A stretch of DNA of 64,000 nucleotides from an uncultured Bacteroidales bacterium (GTDB lineage: Bacteria; Bacteroidota; Bacteroidia; Bacteroidales; UBA932), in NCBI GenBank assembly GCA_944322815.1, contig CALUQB010000008.1:1-64000 (forward strand), in the 5' to 3' direction. Below the pieces are notes generated by a model, which saw only the letters and a list, made by a program, of their open reading frames with translations, was not told the origin of the DNA and did not search any database. Shown piece by piece: positions 22,900 through 33,600 of the stretch (position 1 is the first letter of the stretch; every line of letters begins with the position of its first letter). The position numbers and the translations under genes were made by a program.

Positions 22900-25629
22900 T
22901 TATTTCCCGGCCTCAGCCTTTACTACGGCCTGTGCTGCAGCCAGACGTGCGATAGGCACGCGGAACGGCGAGCATGAAACATAGTTCAGACCGATCTTGT
23001 AGCAGAATTCCACTGATGCAGGATCACCTCCGTGCTCTCCGCAGATACCGCATTTGAGGTCAGGACGGGTCTCGCGGCCTGAAGTCACTGCATAGTCGAT
23101 CAGTTTGCCTACGGCCTTGGTATCCAGAGTCTGGAACGGATCATTGTCCAGAATCTTGTTCCCGAGATAGTCACCCATGAATGTTCCGACATCATCGCGG
23201 GAGAAGCCGAATGTCATCTGAGTCAGGTCATTGGTTCCGAATGAGAAGAACTCGGCGGTCTTGGCCATCCTGTCGGCAGTCAGAGCGGCACGAGGAATTT
23301 CTATCATTGTACCGAACTTATAGTCGATATGCTGGTTAGTGGCAGCTTCCACCTCGGCTTTTACCTTCACGCAGATAGCTTTCTGGAACTTCAGCTCCCT
23401 CTGTGATACGGTCACCGGAATCATGATCTCAGGCATAGGATGGAGTCCCTCCTCCTGAAGTTCTGCGGCAGCAGTGAAGATGGCCCTGAACTGTGTCTCG
23501 GAAATCATCGGGTAAGTCACATGGAGACGCACGCCCCTGTGTCCCATCATCGGGTTCACCTCATGGAGGGATGCACCCCTCTTCTCGATTTCACCCTCGC
23601 TGATTCCCAGTTCATGGGCGAGTTCTTCTTTCTTGTCTTTCGTCTGAGGAACGAACTCGTGAAGAGGCGGGTCCAGAAGACGGAATGTCACAGGCTTGCC
23701 GTCCATGACTTTCATGGTACCTTTCACAGATGCCTTGATATATGGTTCAAGCTCATCCAGTGCAGCCCTTCTTTCTTCGTCAGTCTTCGAGAGGATCATC
23801 TTGCGGAGCTTGGCGAGAGGGGTCTCTGCGTTCTTCCCGTAGAACATGTGCTCGATGCGGAATAGTCCGATACCTTCAGCTCCGAAACTGAGAGCCCTCT
23901 GGGCATCCTCAGGAGTGTCGGCATTTGTCCTGACACCGAGCTTGCGGTATTTGTCCACTATATTCATGAACTTGATGAAGCGAGGGTTTTCGGAAGCGTC
24001 CATCGTATCGATTTCGCTGGCATATACATAGCCTTTGGCTCCGTTCAGGCTGACGATGTCACCTTCGTGGATTTCGGCTCCGCTCTTGAACCTGGCTACT
24101 TTCTTCTCCAGGTCTATATGCATGCTCTCACAGCCTACGATGCAGCATTTGCCCCATCCGCGGGCTACCAGGGCTGCATGGGAGGTCATTCCTCCTCTCT
24201 GTGTGAGGATACCTGCCGCAGCACGCATTCCCTCTACGTCTTCAGGGGATGTCTCTTCGCGGATCAGGATAGTCTTGATGCCTTTGGCATTGGCCTTCAT
24301 GGCCGCCTCAGAGGTGAAGACAGCCTTTCCTACTGCACCGCCCGGACTTGCAGGCAGACCGTTGGCTATCACATCGGCCTTTTTCTCGGAAGCGGAGTCG
24401 AGAATAGGGTGGAGGATTTCGTCAAGCTGTGAAGGGGATACCCTCATGATGGCTGTCTTTTCATCGATCATGCCTTCGTCCAGCATGTCCATGGCCATAT
24501 TGAGTGCAGCCAGACCGGTCCTCTTGCCGATACGGCACTGGAGCATCCAGAGTTTGCCGTCCTGGATGGTGAACTCTATGTCCTGCATGTCGTGGAAGTG
24601 GTTCTCCAGATGGACCCTGATGGCGTCCAGCTCCTTGTAAACCTCAGGCATGGCCTTTTCGAGGGATTCGAGCTTCTCGTTGTGCGGGTTCTTCGTAGCC
24701 TCGTTCAGAGGGTTCGGGGTACGGATACCTGCCACGACATCTTCTCCCTGAGCGTTGATGAGCCATTCGCCGTAGAACTTGTTGTCACCGTTGGCCGGAT
24801 TCCTGGAGAATGCCACGCCTGTAGCCGAAGTGTTGCCCATGTTTCCGAACACCATGGACTGTACGTTCACTGCAGTTCCCCAGTCATCAGGAATTTTCTC
24901 TATCTTCCTGTATGCTATGGCGCGTTTGCCGTTCCATGACTTGAACACGCCGCCGATGCTGCCCCAGAGCTGTTCTTCCGCCGAATCAGGGAATTCTACA
25001 CCGAGAACTTCCTTGATTCTCACCTTGAACTTGTCGCAGAGTTCCTTCAGTTCTTCGGCCGTGATGTCTGTATCGGACTTGTAGCCCTTGGCCTTTTTCA
25101 GCTCTTCCATCATCCTGTCCAGTTGCTGGCGGATACCCTGACCGTCCTCAGGCTCGATTCCTTCGGCTTTTTCCATGACCACATCGGAATACATCATGAT
25201 GAGACGGCGGTATGCGTCATATACGAAACGCGGATTTCCTGTCTTTTTGATCATTCCTGGAATGGTAGCAGAGCAGAGTCCTATGTTCAGGATAGTGTCC
25301 ATCATACCCGGCATGGAACTGCGGGCGCCGGAACGGCAGCTTACCAGAAGCGGATTATCCTTGTCACCGAATTGCATGCCCATTATCTTCTCGGTAGCTC
25401 TCATCGCTTCCTTGACTTCGGCTTTCAGAGCTTCCGTATAACCGCCTCCGAGCTGATAGTACTCCGCACAGCATTCGGTGGTGATGGTGAAACCTGCCGG
25501 TACCGGGATGTTCAGCCTGCACATTTCAGCCAGGTTGGCTCCCTTTCCGCCGAGCAGATTACGCATAGTACCGTCTCCTTCAGCAGTCTTGCCTCCGAAA
25601 CGGTAGACCCTTTTCTTGTTATCTTCCAT
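22900..25629 (-). CDS. ppdK: Pyruvate, phosphate dikinase
   Basis: 909-residue enzyme interconverting pyruvate, ATP and phosphate with PEP, AMP and pyrophosphate. The N-terminal ATP-grasp domain begins VYRFGGKTAEGDGTMRNLLGGKGANLAEM. The phosphohistidine swivel domain holds LTQRGGMTSHAALVARG with His about residue 484. The C-terminal PEP/pyruvate TIM barrel includes MIEIPRAAL, SFGTNDLTQMTFG and the catalytic-Cys segment KCGICGEHGGDP. The length is normal and no motif is missing. In Bacteroidales it serves pyrophosphate-linked glycolysis/gluconeogenesis. It is separated from the PhoH-family gene upstream by 131 bases. Confidence 0.95.
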   Translation of the reverse strand: MEDNKKRVYRFGGKTAEGDGTMRNLLGGKGANLAEMCRLNIPVPAGFTITTECCAEYYQLGGGYTEALKAEVKEAMRATEKIMGMQFGDKDNPLLVSCRSGARSSMPGMMDTILNIGLCSATIPGMIKKTGNPRFVYDAYRRLIMMYSDVVMEKAEGIEPEDGQGIRQQLDRMMEELKKAKGYKSDTDITAEELKELCDKFKVRIKEVLGVEFPDSAEEQLWGSIGGVFKSWNGKRAIAYRKIEKIPDDWGTAVNVQSMVFGNMGNTSATGVAFSRNPANGDNKFYGEWLINAQGEDVVAGIRTPNPLNEATKNPHNEKLESLEKAMPEVYKELDAIRVHLENHFHDMQDIEFTIQDGKLWMLQCRIGKRTGLAALNMAMDMLDEGMIDEKTAIMRVSPSQLDEILHPILDSASEKKADVIANGLPASPGGAVGKAVFTSEAAMKANAKGIKTILIREETSPEDVEGMRAAAGILTQRGGMTSHAALVARGWGKCCIVGCESMHIDLEKKVARFKSGAEIHEGDIVSLNGAKGYVYASEIDTMDASENPRFIKFMNIVDKYRKLGVRTNADTPEDAQRALSFGAEGIGLFRIEHMFYGKNAETPLAKLRKMILSKTDEERRAALDELEPYIKASVKGTMKVMDGKPVTFRLLDPPLHEFVPQTKDKKEELAHELGISEGEIEKRGASLHEVNPMMGHRGVRLHVTYPMISETQFRAIFTAAAELQEEGLHPMPEIMIPVTVSQRELKFQKAICVKVKAEVEAATNQHIDYKFGTMIEIPRAALTADRMAKTAEFFSFGTNDLTQMTFGFSRDDVGTFMGDYLGNKILDNDPFQTLDTKAVGKLIDYAVTSGRETRPDLKCGICGEHGGDPASVEFCYKIGLNYVSCSPFRVPIARLAAAQAVVKAEAGK

Positions 25630-25760
25630 AAGAAAAAATTAAATTTTGAATATAGTTTTTTACAGATTTTTCCGCGTTAAAAACATGAAAACGACTCAAA
25701 AGCGGCAACTCGCCGGACTTTCGGATCAAGTGCCGCGAAAATAATATAAATTTTCCATAT

Positions 25761-27146
25761 CTACAACAGCCTGCTGGCTATTTCCGACAGTTCGCTGCGT
25801 TCCCCTTTGGTCAGGTTCACGTGCTCGAACAGATGCTGTCCGGCCATCTTCTCTCCCAGGTGGGTAAGACCGTTGGAATACATGTCCAGATAAGGCTGGT
25901 CGATCTGGAAAATATCTCCGGTAAACACTATCTTCGTGTCCTCTCCGGCACGAGTGATGATGGTCTTGATTTCATGCGGAGTGAGATTCTGCGCCTCGTC
26001 CACGATGAAGAACACCCGGCCGAGACTCCGCCCCCTGATATACGCCAGAGGGGAAATGAGCAGTTTTTCGTCTTTCAGCATTTCGTCTATCTTCATCGCC
26101 TGCTTGCTTCCTGGCTTGAAGCAGTGGCGGATGACGCTCAGGTTGTCCATCAGCGGCTGTACGAACGGTCCCATCTTTGTCTTCTGGTCACCAGGCAGGA
26201 ACCCTATTTCCTGATTTCCGAGGATGACCGTCGGACGTGAGAGGATGATCTGTTCGAAATCCCGTTCCTGTTCGAGTGCCGCCGCCAGAGCCAGCAACGT
26301 CTTTCCTGTACCGGCTCCGCCGGTCAATGACACCAGCTTGATTTCAGGATTCAGACATGCGTCGAGGGCGAATTTCTGTTCATCGTTCCGCGGTGAAATG
26401 CCGTATGCATATTTGGACTTGACGAGGACTATCTTCCTGCTCCTGTCATCATAACGGGCGCAGATGTTGGTGGTCTGTCCGTTTTTTTCGGTCCTGAACT
26501 TGTAAAGCTGGTTCGGAGCCGGCTTTTCTTTCGTGAATTTTTCGTACGGCATGCTGCCCTGACCGTATGCGAGCCCCTGAATGGCATTCCAGTCAGGATT
26601 TTCCACTATCACGACCTCATTCCGCGTGTATTCGACCTTGGATTCCTCGATTCTGTCGGTCAGGTAGTCCTGTGCCTCCATGCCTACTGCCTTCGATTTC
26701 ATTCTCAGGTTTATGTCCTTGGTCACGAGGGCTACGAATCTGTCAGGATTCTGCTCCTTCACCCAGATGGCTGTGGACAGTATCCTGTGGTCCTGGGTGT
26801 CGTCCTGGAAACACCCTTTCAAGGCATCAGGGAACGGATGGTTCAGCTCCACCTTTATTTTTCCGAGTTTCCTGCCGATGGACACTCCTTCTTTCCCGAA
26901 CATGCTGTTCCCGCTGAGTTTGTCCAGTTCGCGCATGAAGCCCCTGGCATTGAAACTCAGGTTGTCATTCCCTTTCTTGAATTTGTCCAGTTCTTCGAGA
27001 ACTGCCATCGGGATGACGATGTCATTGTCCTGGAATTTTCTGATAGCCATGTAGTCGTGAAGAATGATATTCGTGTCCAGTACGAATATTTTCGGCTTCT
27101 TGGCTTTCTTTCCGCCGCTGTCCTGATTCCTGTCCATATTTTTCAT
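25761..27146 (-). CDS. PIN-PhoH fusion ATPase (PhoH2 type)
   Basis: 461-residue protein. Residues ~18-150 form a PIN nuclease-like domain (FVLDTNIILHDY, VLEELDKFK, DHRILSTAIW, ALVTKDINLRMK, with acidic residues of the active site). Residues ~255-461 are the PhoH ATPase with the Walker A motif GGAGTGKT (Lys about residue 282), FIVDEAQNLTPHE as Walker B, and FTGDIFQID. PhoH2 proteins of this build have RNA helicase and RNase activity and are linked to toxin-antitoxin systems in mycobacteria. The gene lies 26 bases after the PurL-like gene and is probably co-transcribed with it. Confidence 0.92.
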   Translation of the reverse strand: MKNMDRNQDSGGKKAKKPKIFVLDTNIILHDYMAIRKFQDNDIVIPMAVLEELDKFKKGNDNLSFNARGFMRELDKLSGNSMFGKEGVSIGRKLGKIKVELNHPFPDALKGCFQDDTQDHRILSTAIWVKEQNPDRFVALVTKDINLRMKSKAVGMEAQDYLTDRIEESKVEYTRNEVVIVENPDWNAIQGLAYGQGSMPYEKFTKEKPAPNQLYKFRTEKNGQTTNICARYDDRSRKIVLVKSKYAYGISPRNDEQKFALDACLNPEIKLVSLTGGAGTGKTLLALAAALEQERDFEQIILSRPTVILGNQEIGFLPGDQKTKMGPFVQPLMDNLSVIRHCFKPGSKQAMKIDEMLKDEKLLISPLAYIRGRSLGRVFFIVDEAQNLTPHEIKTIITRAGEDTKIVFTGDIFQIDQPYLDMYSNGLTHLGEKMAGQHLFEHVNLTKGERSELSEIASRLL

Positions 27147-27172
27147 TTTATAGGGTTCGTGTTATCCGGGAC

Positions 27173-28336
27173 TCATGCATCCTGGTCATCTTCGGGGATG
27201 TTTCCCTGAAGCAGGGAGGCGAGAATATCCGATACTCCTTTCCTTCCGTGGGTGAAATTTATCTCTCCGGTCTCTGACGGGTGTCCGAGAGGGAAATACG
27301 CGATATCCTGCAGGAGCATCTGTGAGTCCACATAGTCGTAGTCGGAATCCTGGATCTGTATCAGGACCCCCGGTATTTCGGCAAACAGGATTCTCAGGGC
27401 ATCCGTTTCATTGGTCGCACGTTCGATGCCGCTGATGTCGATGCAGATACCTGTACCGTCTCCGCAGATGGTTTTCACTGCTGTTGCCAGACCTCCGGCA
27501 CCTACAGCCGTTCCTGCCATGATCACCCCGTCTTCCATCAGTTCCCTGACCACTTCGAAACAGTCTATGAAATAGTCGGGATCCTGTATCTCCGGAGCGT
27601 TGTCCCCGCTGATTCCGGCAACTCTTTCGAAAAGCGAGTCGCCTAAACGGTATTCGCAGGTATCGAACGGAATGTATATCAGCCATGAAGACGGTGATGC
27701 CAGAACTTTGTCGCTGCATTTGCATTCATCTGAAATCCAGCAGTACCGGAGTTCCTTGCTGTCTTGCTCGTTGAAAAAGTCATAGTCGTTTTCCGTATCT
27801 TCATCCTTGATGCTGTCGACTGATATGTCCACATTGACATCGGAAGACCCTGATGTTTTCTCGAAAGTATAGCTGTCCAGTCTGATCCCCAGGTCAAAAA
27901 GATATCCTGATGCCGCTTCCGCGGAAAAATAGAATGCCGCCATGTTCCCGAGCGGAGCACAGTCCCATTCCCACCGCAGTCTGACCCACAGGTCTTCAAG
28001 CGTGAAGTGACCTTTTTTCCACAGGGTCGAGAGCAGTGCGGAAGCTATCTTCCGTAGTGTGCAAGAGCCTGGAGAGACAGTGGCAGGCATCATGGTCTTG
28101 TTCCTGATGCAGAGCATCTGCCCGAGGTAGTCCAGTATTTTGCCGTGATCATAGACAGCTTTCCCGGGGGCATGGTCTGCCACTTCATCCACTATGCTGT
28201 CGAAATCTGTTTCGGAAGCTTTTTTGTCACGCCTGTCGGCAGGTATGCAGTCATCAAGCATCTGTGCCGGCGTGTAATCCATCTGCACCCCGTCGATGAT
28301 ATAGCTGGAATACAGGGCTGATACTGAGCGTTTCAT
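27173..28336 (-). CDS. PurL/AIR-synthase-like C-terminal domain protein, unknown role
   Basis: 387-residue protein. The C-terminal ~150 residues resemble the AIR-synthase C domain of FGAM synthase: the segment VVRELMEDGVIMAGTAVG, then AGGLATAVKTICGDGTGICIDISG, LRILFAEIPGVLIQI and DSQMLLQDIAYFPLGHP follow the order and spacing of PurL (the GGL segment, ...LFSE-PG...). The N-terminal 240 residues have MDYTPAQMLDDCIP and a Cys-rich stretch (CWISDECKCSDK) but no ATP-grasp or glutaminase motif. It is too short for a complete PurL, and the expected active-site residues are not all present, so it may be a regulatory or repurposed homolog. It precedes and probably shares an operon with the PhoH gene. 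Confidence 0.6.
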   Translation of the reverse strand: MKRSVSALYSSYIIDGVQMDYTPAQMLDDCIPADRRDKKASETDFDSIVDEVADHAPGKAVYDHGKILDYLGQMLCIRNKTMMPATVSPGSCTLRKIASALLSTLWKKGHFTLEDLWVRLRWEWDCAPLGNMAAFYFSAEAASGYLFDLGIRLDSYTFEKTSGSSDVNVDISVDSIKDEDTENDYDFFNEQDSKELRYCWISDECKCSDKVLASPSSWLIYIPFDTCEYRLGDSLFERVAGISGDNAPEIQDPDYFIDCFEVVRELMEDGVIMAGTAVGAGGLATAVKTICGDGTGICIDISGIERATNETDALRILFAEIPGVLIQIQDSDYDYVDSQMLLQDIAYFPLGHPSETGEINFTHGRKGVSDILASLLQGNIPEDDQDA

Positions 28337-28622
28337 AAAAGTGAATTTTCGTAAAGATAAATAAAAATCGGGACTTTGGTATCAGAAATTATTGTAATTT
28401 TGCAGTGCGGCAAATGCTATCTTATGAAGTGTGTCTATCATAAAGGTGTTGGAAATCAGTCATTTCTCCATGGATTTCTTTGTAAATATTTGGAAATCCG
28501 GTAAAATCGTGTAAACACACACAAGGCTCGCGCGTTAAGATACTTCAAAACATTTAATCTACAAACAATTAGCGGAATATTTCCGTTGCCGGTTCCGGCA
28601 ATATCCGTTTTCCCGATCGATA

Positions 28623-29060
28623 CTCAATCACTTCTGGGATGGTCAGGAGGAGGGATTTCAAGGCCTGCAAGTACCCTTTTCAGCCACCCTCATCAGCAAT
28701 GCCCCCGGCTGGCTTCTGACTTCCGTGCAGGAAATGACCGTCGAGGCCGACACCGACCATGAGCTGACGGCGGCCATGCACCAGCAGGTGCGCCAACTCA
28801 CCCTCGTCATCGAGCCGACGGGCGATGCGGCGGACAGGATAGAGAGCATAGAAGGCAGCCTGAGCGGAGCGGCAGGCACGCTGGATTTCGCCACCGGAAC
28901 CTACGGAGCGACCTCCGATGTCGCCCTGCATTTCACCAGGATAACTGAAGGCAGTGATGCCGGCAAGTGGATCGCCACCGTGCGGCTTTTAGGCATCACC
29001 GGAAACACACAGACACTGACCGTCACCACCCTCACTTCCGTTTTCCGGTGTGCAGTGGAT
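28623..29060 (+). pseudogene. Fragment of a FimB/Mfa2-like fimbrial (DUF5119-type) lipoprotein gene
   Basis: A reading frame open from before 28560 encodes ~145 residues with a plausible fimbrial-anchor sequence (VRQLTLVIEPTGDAADRIES, then IEGSLSGAAGTLDFATGTYG and WIATVRLLGITGNTQTL). This resembles the central and C-terminal part of FimB/Mfa2-type lipoproteins, but the signal peptide, lipobox and C-terminal strand are missing. No start codon with a ribosome-binding site is evident. The frame then runs into unrelated codons before folC. The higher GC of this stretch fits a recombined or decaying gene. The gap 28337-28622 holds no supported gene. Confidence 0.5.
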
Positions 29061-29125
29061 ATCCCATGCAGAACAGAAGTCTGGGAAAAATCATATATTT
29101 GTGCGACAGTAAAGATTTGCACGAA

Positions 29126-30580
29126 ATGATGGACGAATACTCCGATGCGGCATACGATGCCATGATAGAAAAACTTTTTGTCCGTTTCCCGTCATTCCAG
29201 AAAGTAGGGGGACAGGCATACAAGCCGGGAATAGACCACATGGTCTTCTTCGATCAGCTGGCCGGCCACCCTCACAGGAAATACGCCGCGGTACACATTG
29301 CCGGAACGAACGGGAAAGGCTCAGTGTCGAACATGCTTGCCTCAGCCCTGGCAGCCTCAGGGCTCAGGACAGGCCTGTACACCTCTCCCCACATCCATGA
29401 TTTCCGTGAAAGGATGCGTCTTCTCGACGGGAGGACAGGGGCGGAACGGCCTGAATACATTACGAAAGAAGAGGTCTGGGATTTCATCCGGAAATGGCAC
29501 AGTACATTCGACCACCTGGATCTTTCCTTCTTCGAAATCACCACCATGATGGCTTTCGACTGGTTCGCCGCGCGTGAAGTGGATGTCGCTGTCATTGAGA
29601 CAGGTCTGGGAGGCCGGTTCGACAGCACGAACATCATCTCGCCGGTTCTGGGCATCATCACGAACATCGGCCTGGACCACTGCGACATGCTCGGAAATAC
29701 CTTGCCTGAAATAGCTTTTGAAAAAGCCGGGATCATCAAGCCGAAAACTCCGGTCGTGGTGGGTGAATCCGACACTGAAACCGATCCTGTTTTCGAACGC
29801 AAGGTCCTGTACACGAATCTTCCGGAACCAGACTATATGGGAGACCGGCAGAAAATCATGTCCCTGCTGACGTTTGCAGACCGTACGGTGCCGACCCTGT
29901 GGCCGCAGAAAGACATCCTGCTGAAGAACATGGATCTGCAGGGAAGTTACCAGGCGAAAAACCTCAGGACCGTACTCGCGGCTCTCGATATCCTCGCTTC
30001 GGACGACCTGACCGCTGCCCATCCCTTGTTTTCCGGACTTTCACGCCTCTGGCATCATGCCGATGGCTCTTTTTCAGATGGCCTTCCGGCCAATGCCATT
30101 GTCTCAGCCATAGAGCATACCGCTTCTCGCATGGATTTTCACGGACGATGGGAAAAAATCTGCAGTGATCCTCTCGCTATCGCTGACATAGGCCACAATG
30201 CCCATGGCCTGAAATATAATTTTGCCCAGCTCGAACAATACATCGCAGACGGAGTCTGCACTGACCTCATCATAATATACGGAGTGGCTGCTGACAAGGA
30301 TGTCGAAGCCATATTTCCACTGATGCCGGAAAAAGCCGGATATATCTTCACCAATGCCTCCGGAAAACGGGCCATGCCTGCCGCTACCCTGCTGGAACGA
30401 TATTTGACATTCTGTACCGGCTCCGGACGTAAACCTTCTCCGGCCACTGCATGCGACAGCGTGGAAGAGGCTGTGAACATGGCTTTTCAAAGAGCGGCGG
30501 ATATCAGGAAAGATTCTCCTGATGCCGTGCCGTTGATTTATATCGGCGGAAGCACCTATGTCGTGGCGGAGATCCGATAA
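29126..30580 (+). CDS. folC: Folylpolyglutamate/dihydrofolate synthase
   Basis: 484-residue Mur-ligase family enzyme that adds glutamate to dihydropteroate and folates in the cytoplasm. The P-loop AGTNGKGSVSNMLASAL is near residue 55. Further FolC motifs are TSPHIHDFRERM, EITTMMAFDWF, ETGLGGRFDSTN and TNIGLDHCDMLG, then the C-terminal domain with ADIGHNAHGL. The 28967 start used by the longest frame would add ~53 residues from the fimbrial fragment, so ATG 29126 is chosen. A TATATTTG (29094-29101) lies just upstream. The next large gene starts 28 bases after it. Confidence 0.9.
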   Translation: MMDEYSDAAYDAMIEKLFVRFPSFQKVGGQAYKPGIDHMVFFDQLAGHPHRKYAAVHIAGTNGKGSVSNMLASALAASGLRTGLYTSPHIHDFRERMRLLDGRTGAERPEYITKEEVWDFIRKWHSTFDHLDLSFFEITTMMAFDWFAAREVDVAVIETGLGGRFDSTNIISPVLGIITNIGLDHCDMLGNTLPEIAFEKAGIIKPKTPVVVGESDTETDPVFERKVLYTNLPEPDYMGDRQKIMSLLTFADRTVPTLWPQKDILLKNMDLQGSYQAKNLRTVLAALDILASDDLTAAHPLFSGLSRLWHHADGSFSDGLPANAIVSAIEHTASRMDFHGRWEKICSDPLAIADIGHNAHGLKYNFAQLEQYIADGVCTDLIIIYGVAADKDVEAIFPLMPEKAGYIFTNASGKRAMPAATLLERYLTFCTGSGRKPSPATACDSVEEAVNMAFQRAADIRKDSPDAVPLIYIGGSTYVVAEIR

Positions 30581-30608
30581 ACATAAAGGAAATCCGATAA
30601 ACGTAATT

Positions 30609-33600
30609 ATGATTATGCGAAAAATGAAGATGTTTTCCAAATTCGCTGGCATGACGGCAATGGCAGTATCCCTGCTGCTTTCAGTCAGCCTGTCAGCCAT
30701 GACTGACAAGCATGATCCGGAAGGACATGTGCTCGTCAGAGAATGGAAAAAGTATTCGGATGCGGTCAGCAAGGATCTTCCGCAGTCTCGTGCGGATATT
30801 CTCGAAGACATCATGGACAAGGCGGAATCTCGTCGTCTGACCTGGGATTTCTACGATGCGGTGAGAAAGTACTACGGTACAGTCAGATCGTACGACTGGA
30901 AAAAGGCGCAGACATTGGACGAAGTCCTGAAAGAAAGGGTGCTGGAATACGGCAGCCCGGTATTGGTCTGGAATTTTGCCGAAGTCTGGCCGCTTTATAC
31001 GGACAGGGCTGATGTCACGGACATTGCAGCGATGAAAGAGCTGCTTCAGGAAAGAAATTGTCCGTTTTACGGTCAGGACAGGTATATCGGGAACGGCCGG
31101 ATTCCGGAGTATATTGCCGCCAATATCGGCAACGATTACGAATACCTCCTGTGGTCGGCGCTGATGTACGGATATTATTCGGAACCTCTGTCCGTCGGGG
31201 AAGGCTCTGCGGCTTTCGATACGGCGGCTGACATTCTGGAAAAGCATCTCGGGGGCCGGTATCCTGAGGCTGCGTATCTGGAATTTCTTAGGATGATGCG
31301 TATTCCGGAGGATTCTGCAGGACGGAAAAAGTCCGCGTTGGAAGCTTTCGTGGCAGAATATCAGGAATATGCGGTCAGATTTTTCGCACAACAGGAGCTG
31401 CTGCGTATGGAGTCGGACAGTCTGAGGTCTTCCGGAAGTGCGGTTTCCGATGATTATTCGGCACTGAGAGAAAAGTGCGAGGCTTTCATGAAAGCCGTGA
31501 AATCGGAGAAGGGAAGCGAGTCTGAACTTGTGAAATCATGTACATATCCGTCCCGGCTGGTGGAGGAAATGGATTTCAGCAGGATAAAGGGTGAGATAGC
31601 CGAAAATACGGATACGTTGCGGGTCATCCTGCAGAATCTCGACAAGGCTGAGGTGAAAGTGCAGGCGGAAGACAGCACGTATGTTCTGGAAACGGTTCTC
31701 GAAAATGCCGCCGGAAGCTATTTTCTTCCGGATACTCTGTGCATCGTCCTTCCGGAGACAGATGACGGAAGATATCGGGTGACATGTATCGGCGGAGACA
31801 GGAAGGCTTCTTTCAATTATGACAGATACACTCTTTCCATGGCCTGGCAGAAGCAGAAGGACGGCTATGCCTTGTATCTTGCAGATTTCAAGACCGGACG
31901 GCCTGTGAAAAAGGCGGATGTGGCCGTGTATTATCGTGACAGTCTGGTCAGGACTATCCCGAATATGGAGTTCGACGGCTTCACTCTCGTGGATATGGAT
32001 TTTCCGGAAGAAAACGGCCGTTATTATCTGCAGTGCAGCTGCACGGATGACGGAGGCCTGGTCAGGAAAACTGAAAAATACCACATAGGTACATACGGAT
32101 ATGCCGGATCACGGGTTCCTGAAGGTCCGTCTGCCCTGTTGTACAAGAACATGGCTGCTTTCCACCCCGGTGATACGCTGAAATTCAAGGCAGTGCTGTT
32201 CGAGACGTATCGTGACAGTTCTTCCGGACATTCCGTGGCGGGCTATCGTGTCCTGACAGGAAAAGAGCCTGTAGTCGCGGAACTTCTGGACCCGTTGCGC
32301 AATACAGTGGTTGCGGATACTCTGTATGCCAACGATTTCGGGTCGGTTTCAGGATGGTTCCGGCTGCCTGTCGACAGGATGAACGGCTGGTACACACTCA
32401 GTGTCAAGTCGGAAGGACAGACTCTGGCAAGCGATGCCCTGTCAGTCGATGATTTCGTCCTGCCTACGTTTTCCGTATCGTTCGATCCTGTCGGTGAGAT
32501 ATATTTCCCGGGTGATTCGGTCACGGTCAAGGGGCGTATCGAAAGCTATGCCGGCGTTTCCCTCGCTGCCGCCAGGACCACCTGCAGCGTCAGCCTGTGG
32601 AATGAAAAGATACAGGAAAACGGGCTGGAAATAGCCGAAGACGGGACATTCTCCGTTACTTTCAAGACACAAGGCCCGAAAAACGGGGGAGAGTATTTCC
32701 ATTACAATATCGACGTCACGGTGACTGAGGCTACAGGTGAGTCTCATGTTTTCAGCAAGGGGCTGGCAGTGCATGATTTCTCGTTCGGTGCAGAGGTGGA
32801 AAATGAGGCTGGAATGTCTGTTTCCGTACCGGACGATGCGGTAATGGATGCGGAAGCCGATTCGGCCGATGTTTATGAGATCAAGGCATTGGAAGGCGAT
32901 TTCGCCGTACTTTCTTTTATCCTGAGAAATGCGTCTTACGAAGAAGTGCCTGGCAGGGACATAACATATACGGTGTACAGGGAAGGCGTACTGGTCCACT
33001 CTGGCGAGGCAAAGTCCGGAGAAAAGGTGTGGATAGACCTTTCTTCCTGGCCGTCAGGGATTTTCAGGCTCAAGGCTGTAGTCAGTGTGGACGGAAGGGA
33101 AAAGACCTGCGTCTGCGATCTGGTCAAGACTTCTGAAAACGATACGTCATTGGCCGGCAATTTCCGGCATTTCATCAAGGTGTTGCCTGCCGGAGACATC
33201 TGTGTGCAGTTCGGAGCTTCTGCCGGTCCGGTATGGGCCGCGGTACAGCTTTTCGGAGACCGCAATACCTGTCTTCTTTCCGATATGCTGTATCTGGATG
33301 GTAAAAGCGGCCGCGACGGTTCGTTGAGGCTTCTGGAATATGATTTCAAGGACGGATATCCTGATGTCGTGCAGATGAAGATCACATATTTCAGGGATGG
33401 AAGCATTTTCCGTTTCGACCATGATTTCAAGCGCCAGGCTTCGGATCTGATGCTTCCTCTGACATTTTCGAGATTCACGGACAAGTCCATACCGGGAGCA
33501 GTGTGCCGCTACGAAATCCGGACTCTGCCTGGAGTGGAATGCGCCGTGTCCGTATTCGACATGACCACGGAGACTGTCAGCATGAACTGGTGGAACAGGT

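Noticed and set aside
24035-24640. 201-codon plus-strand frame opposite ppdK
   Set aside because: Antisense shadow of the PpdK TIM barrel and swivel region; no start signal.
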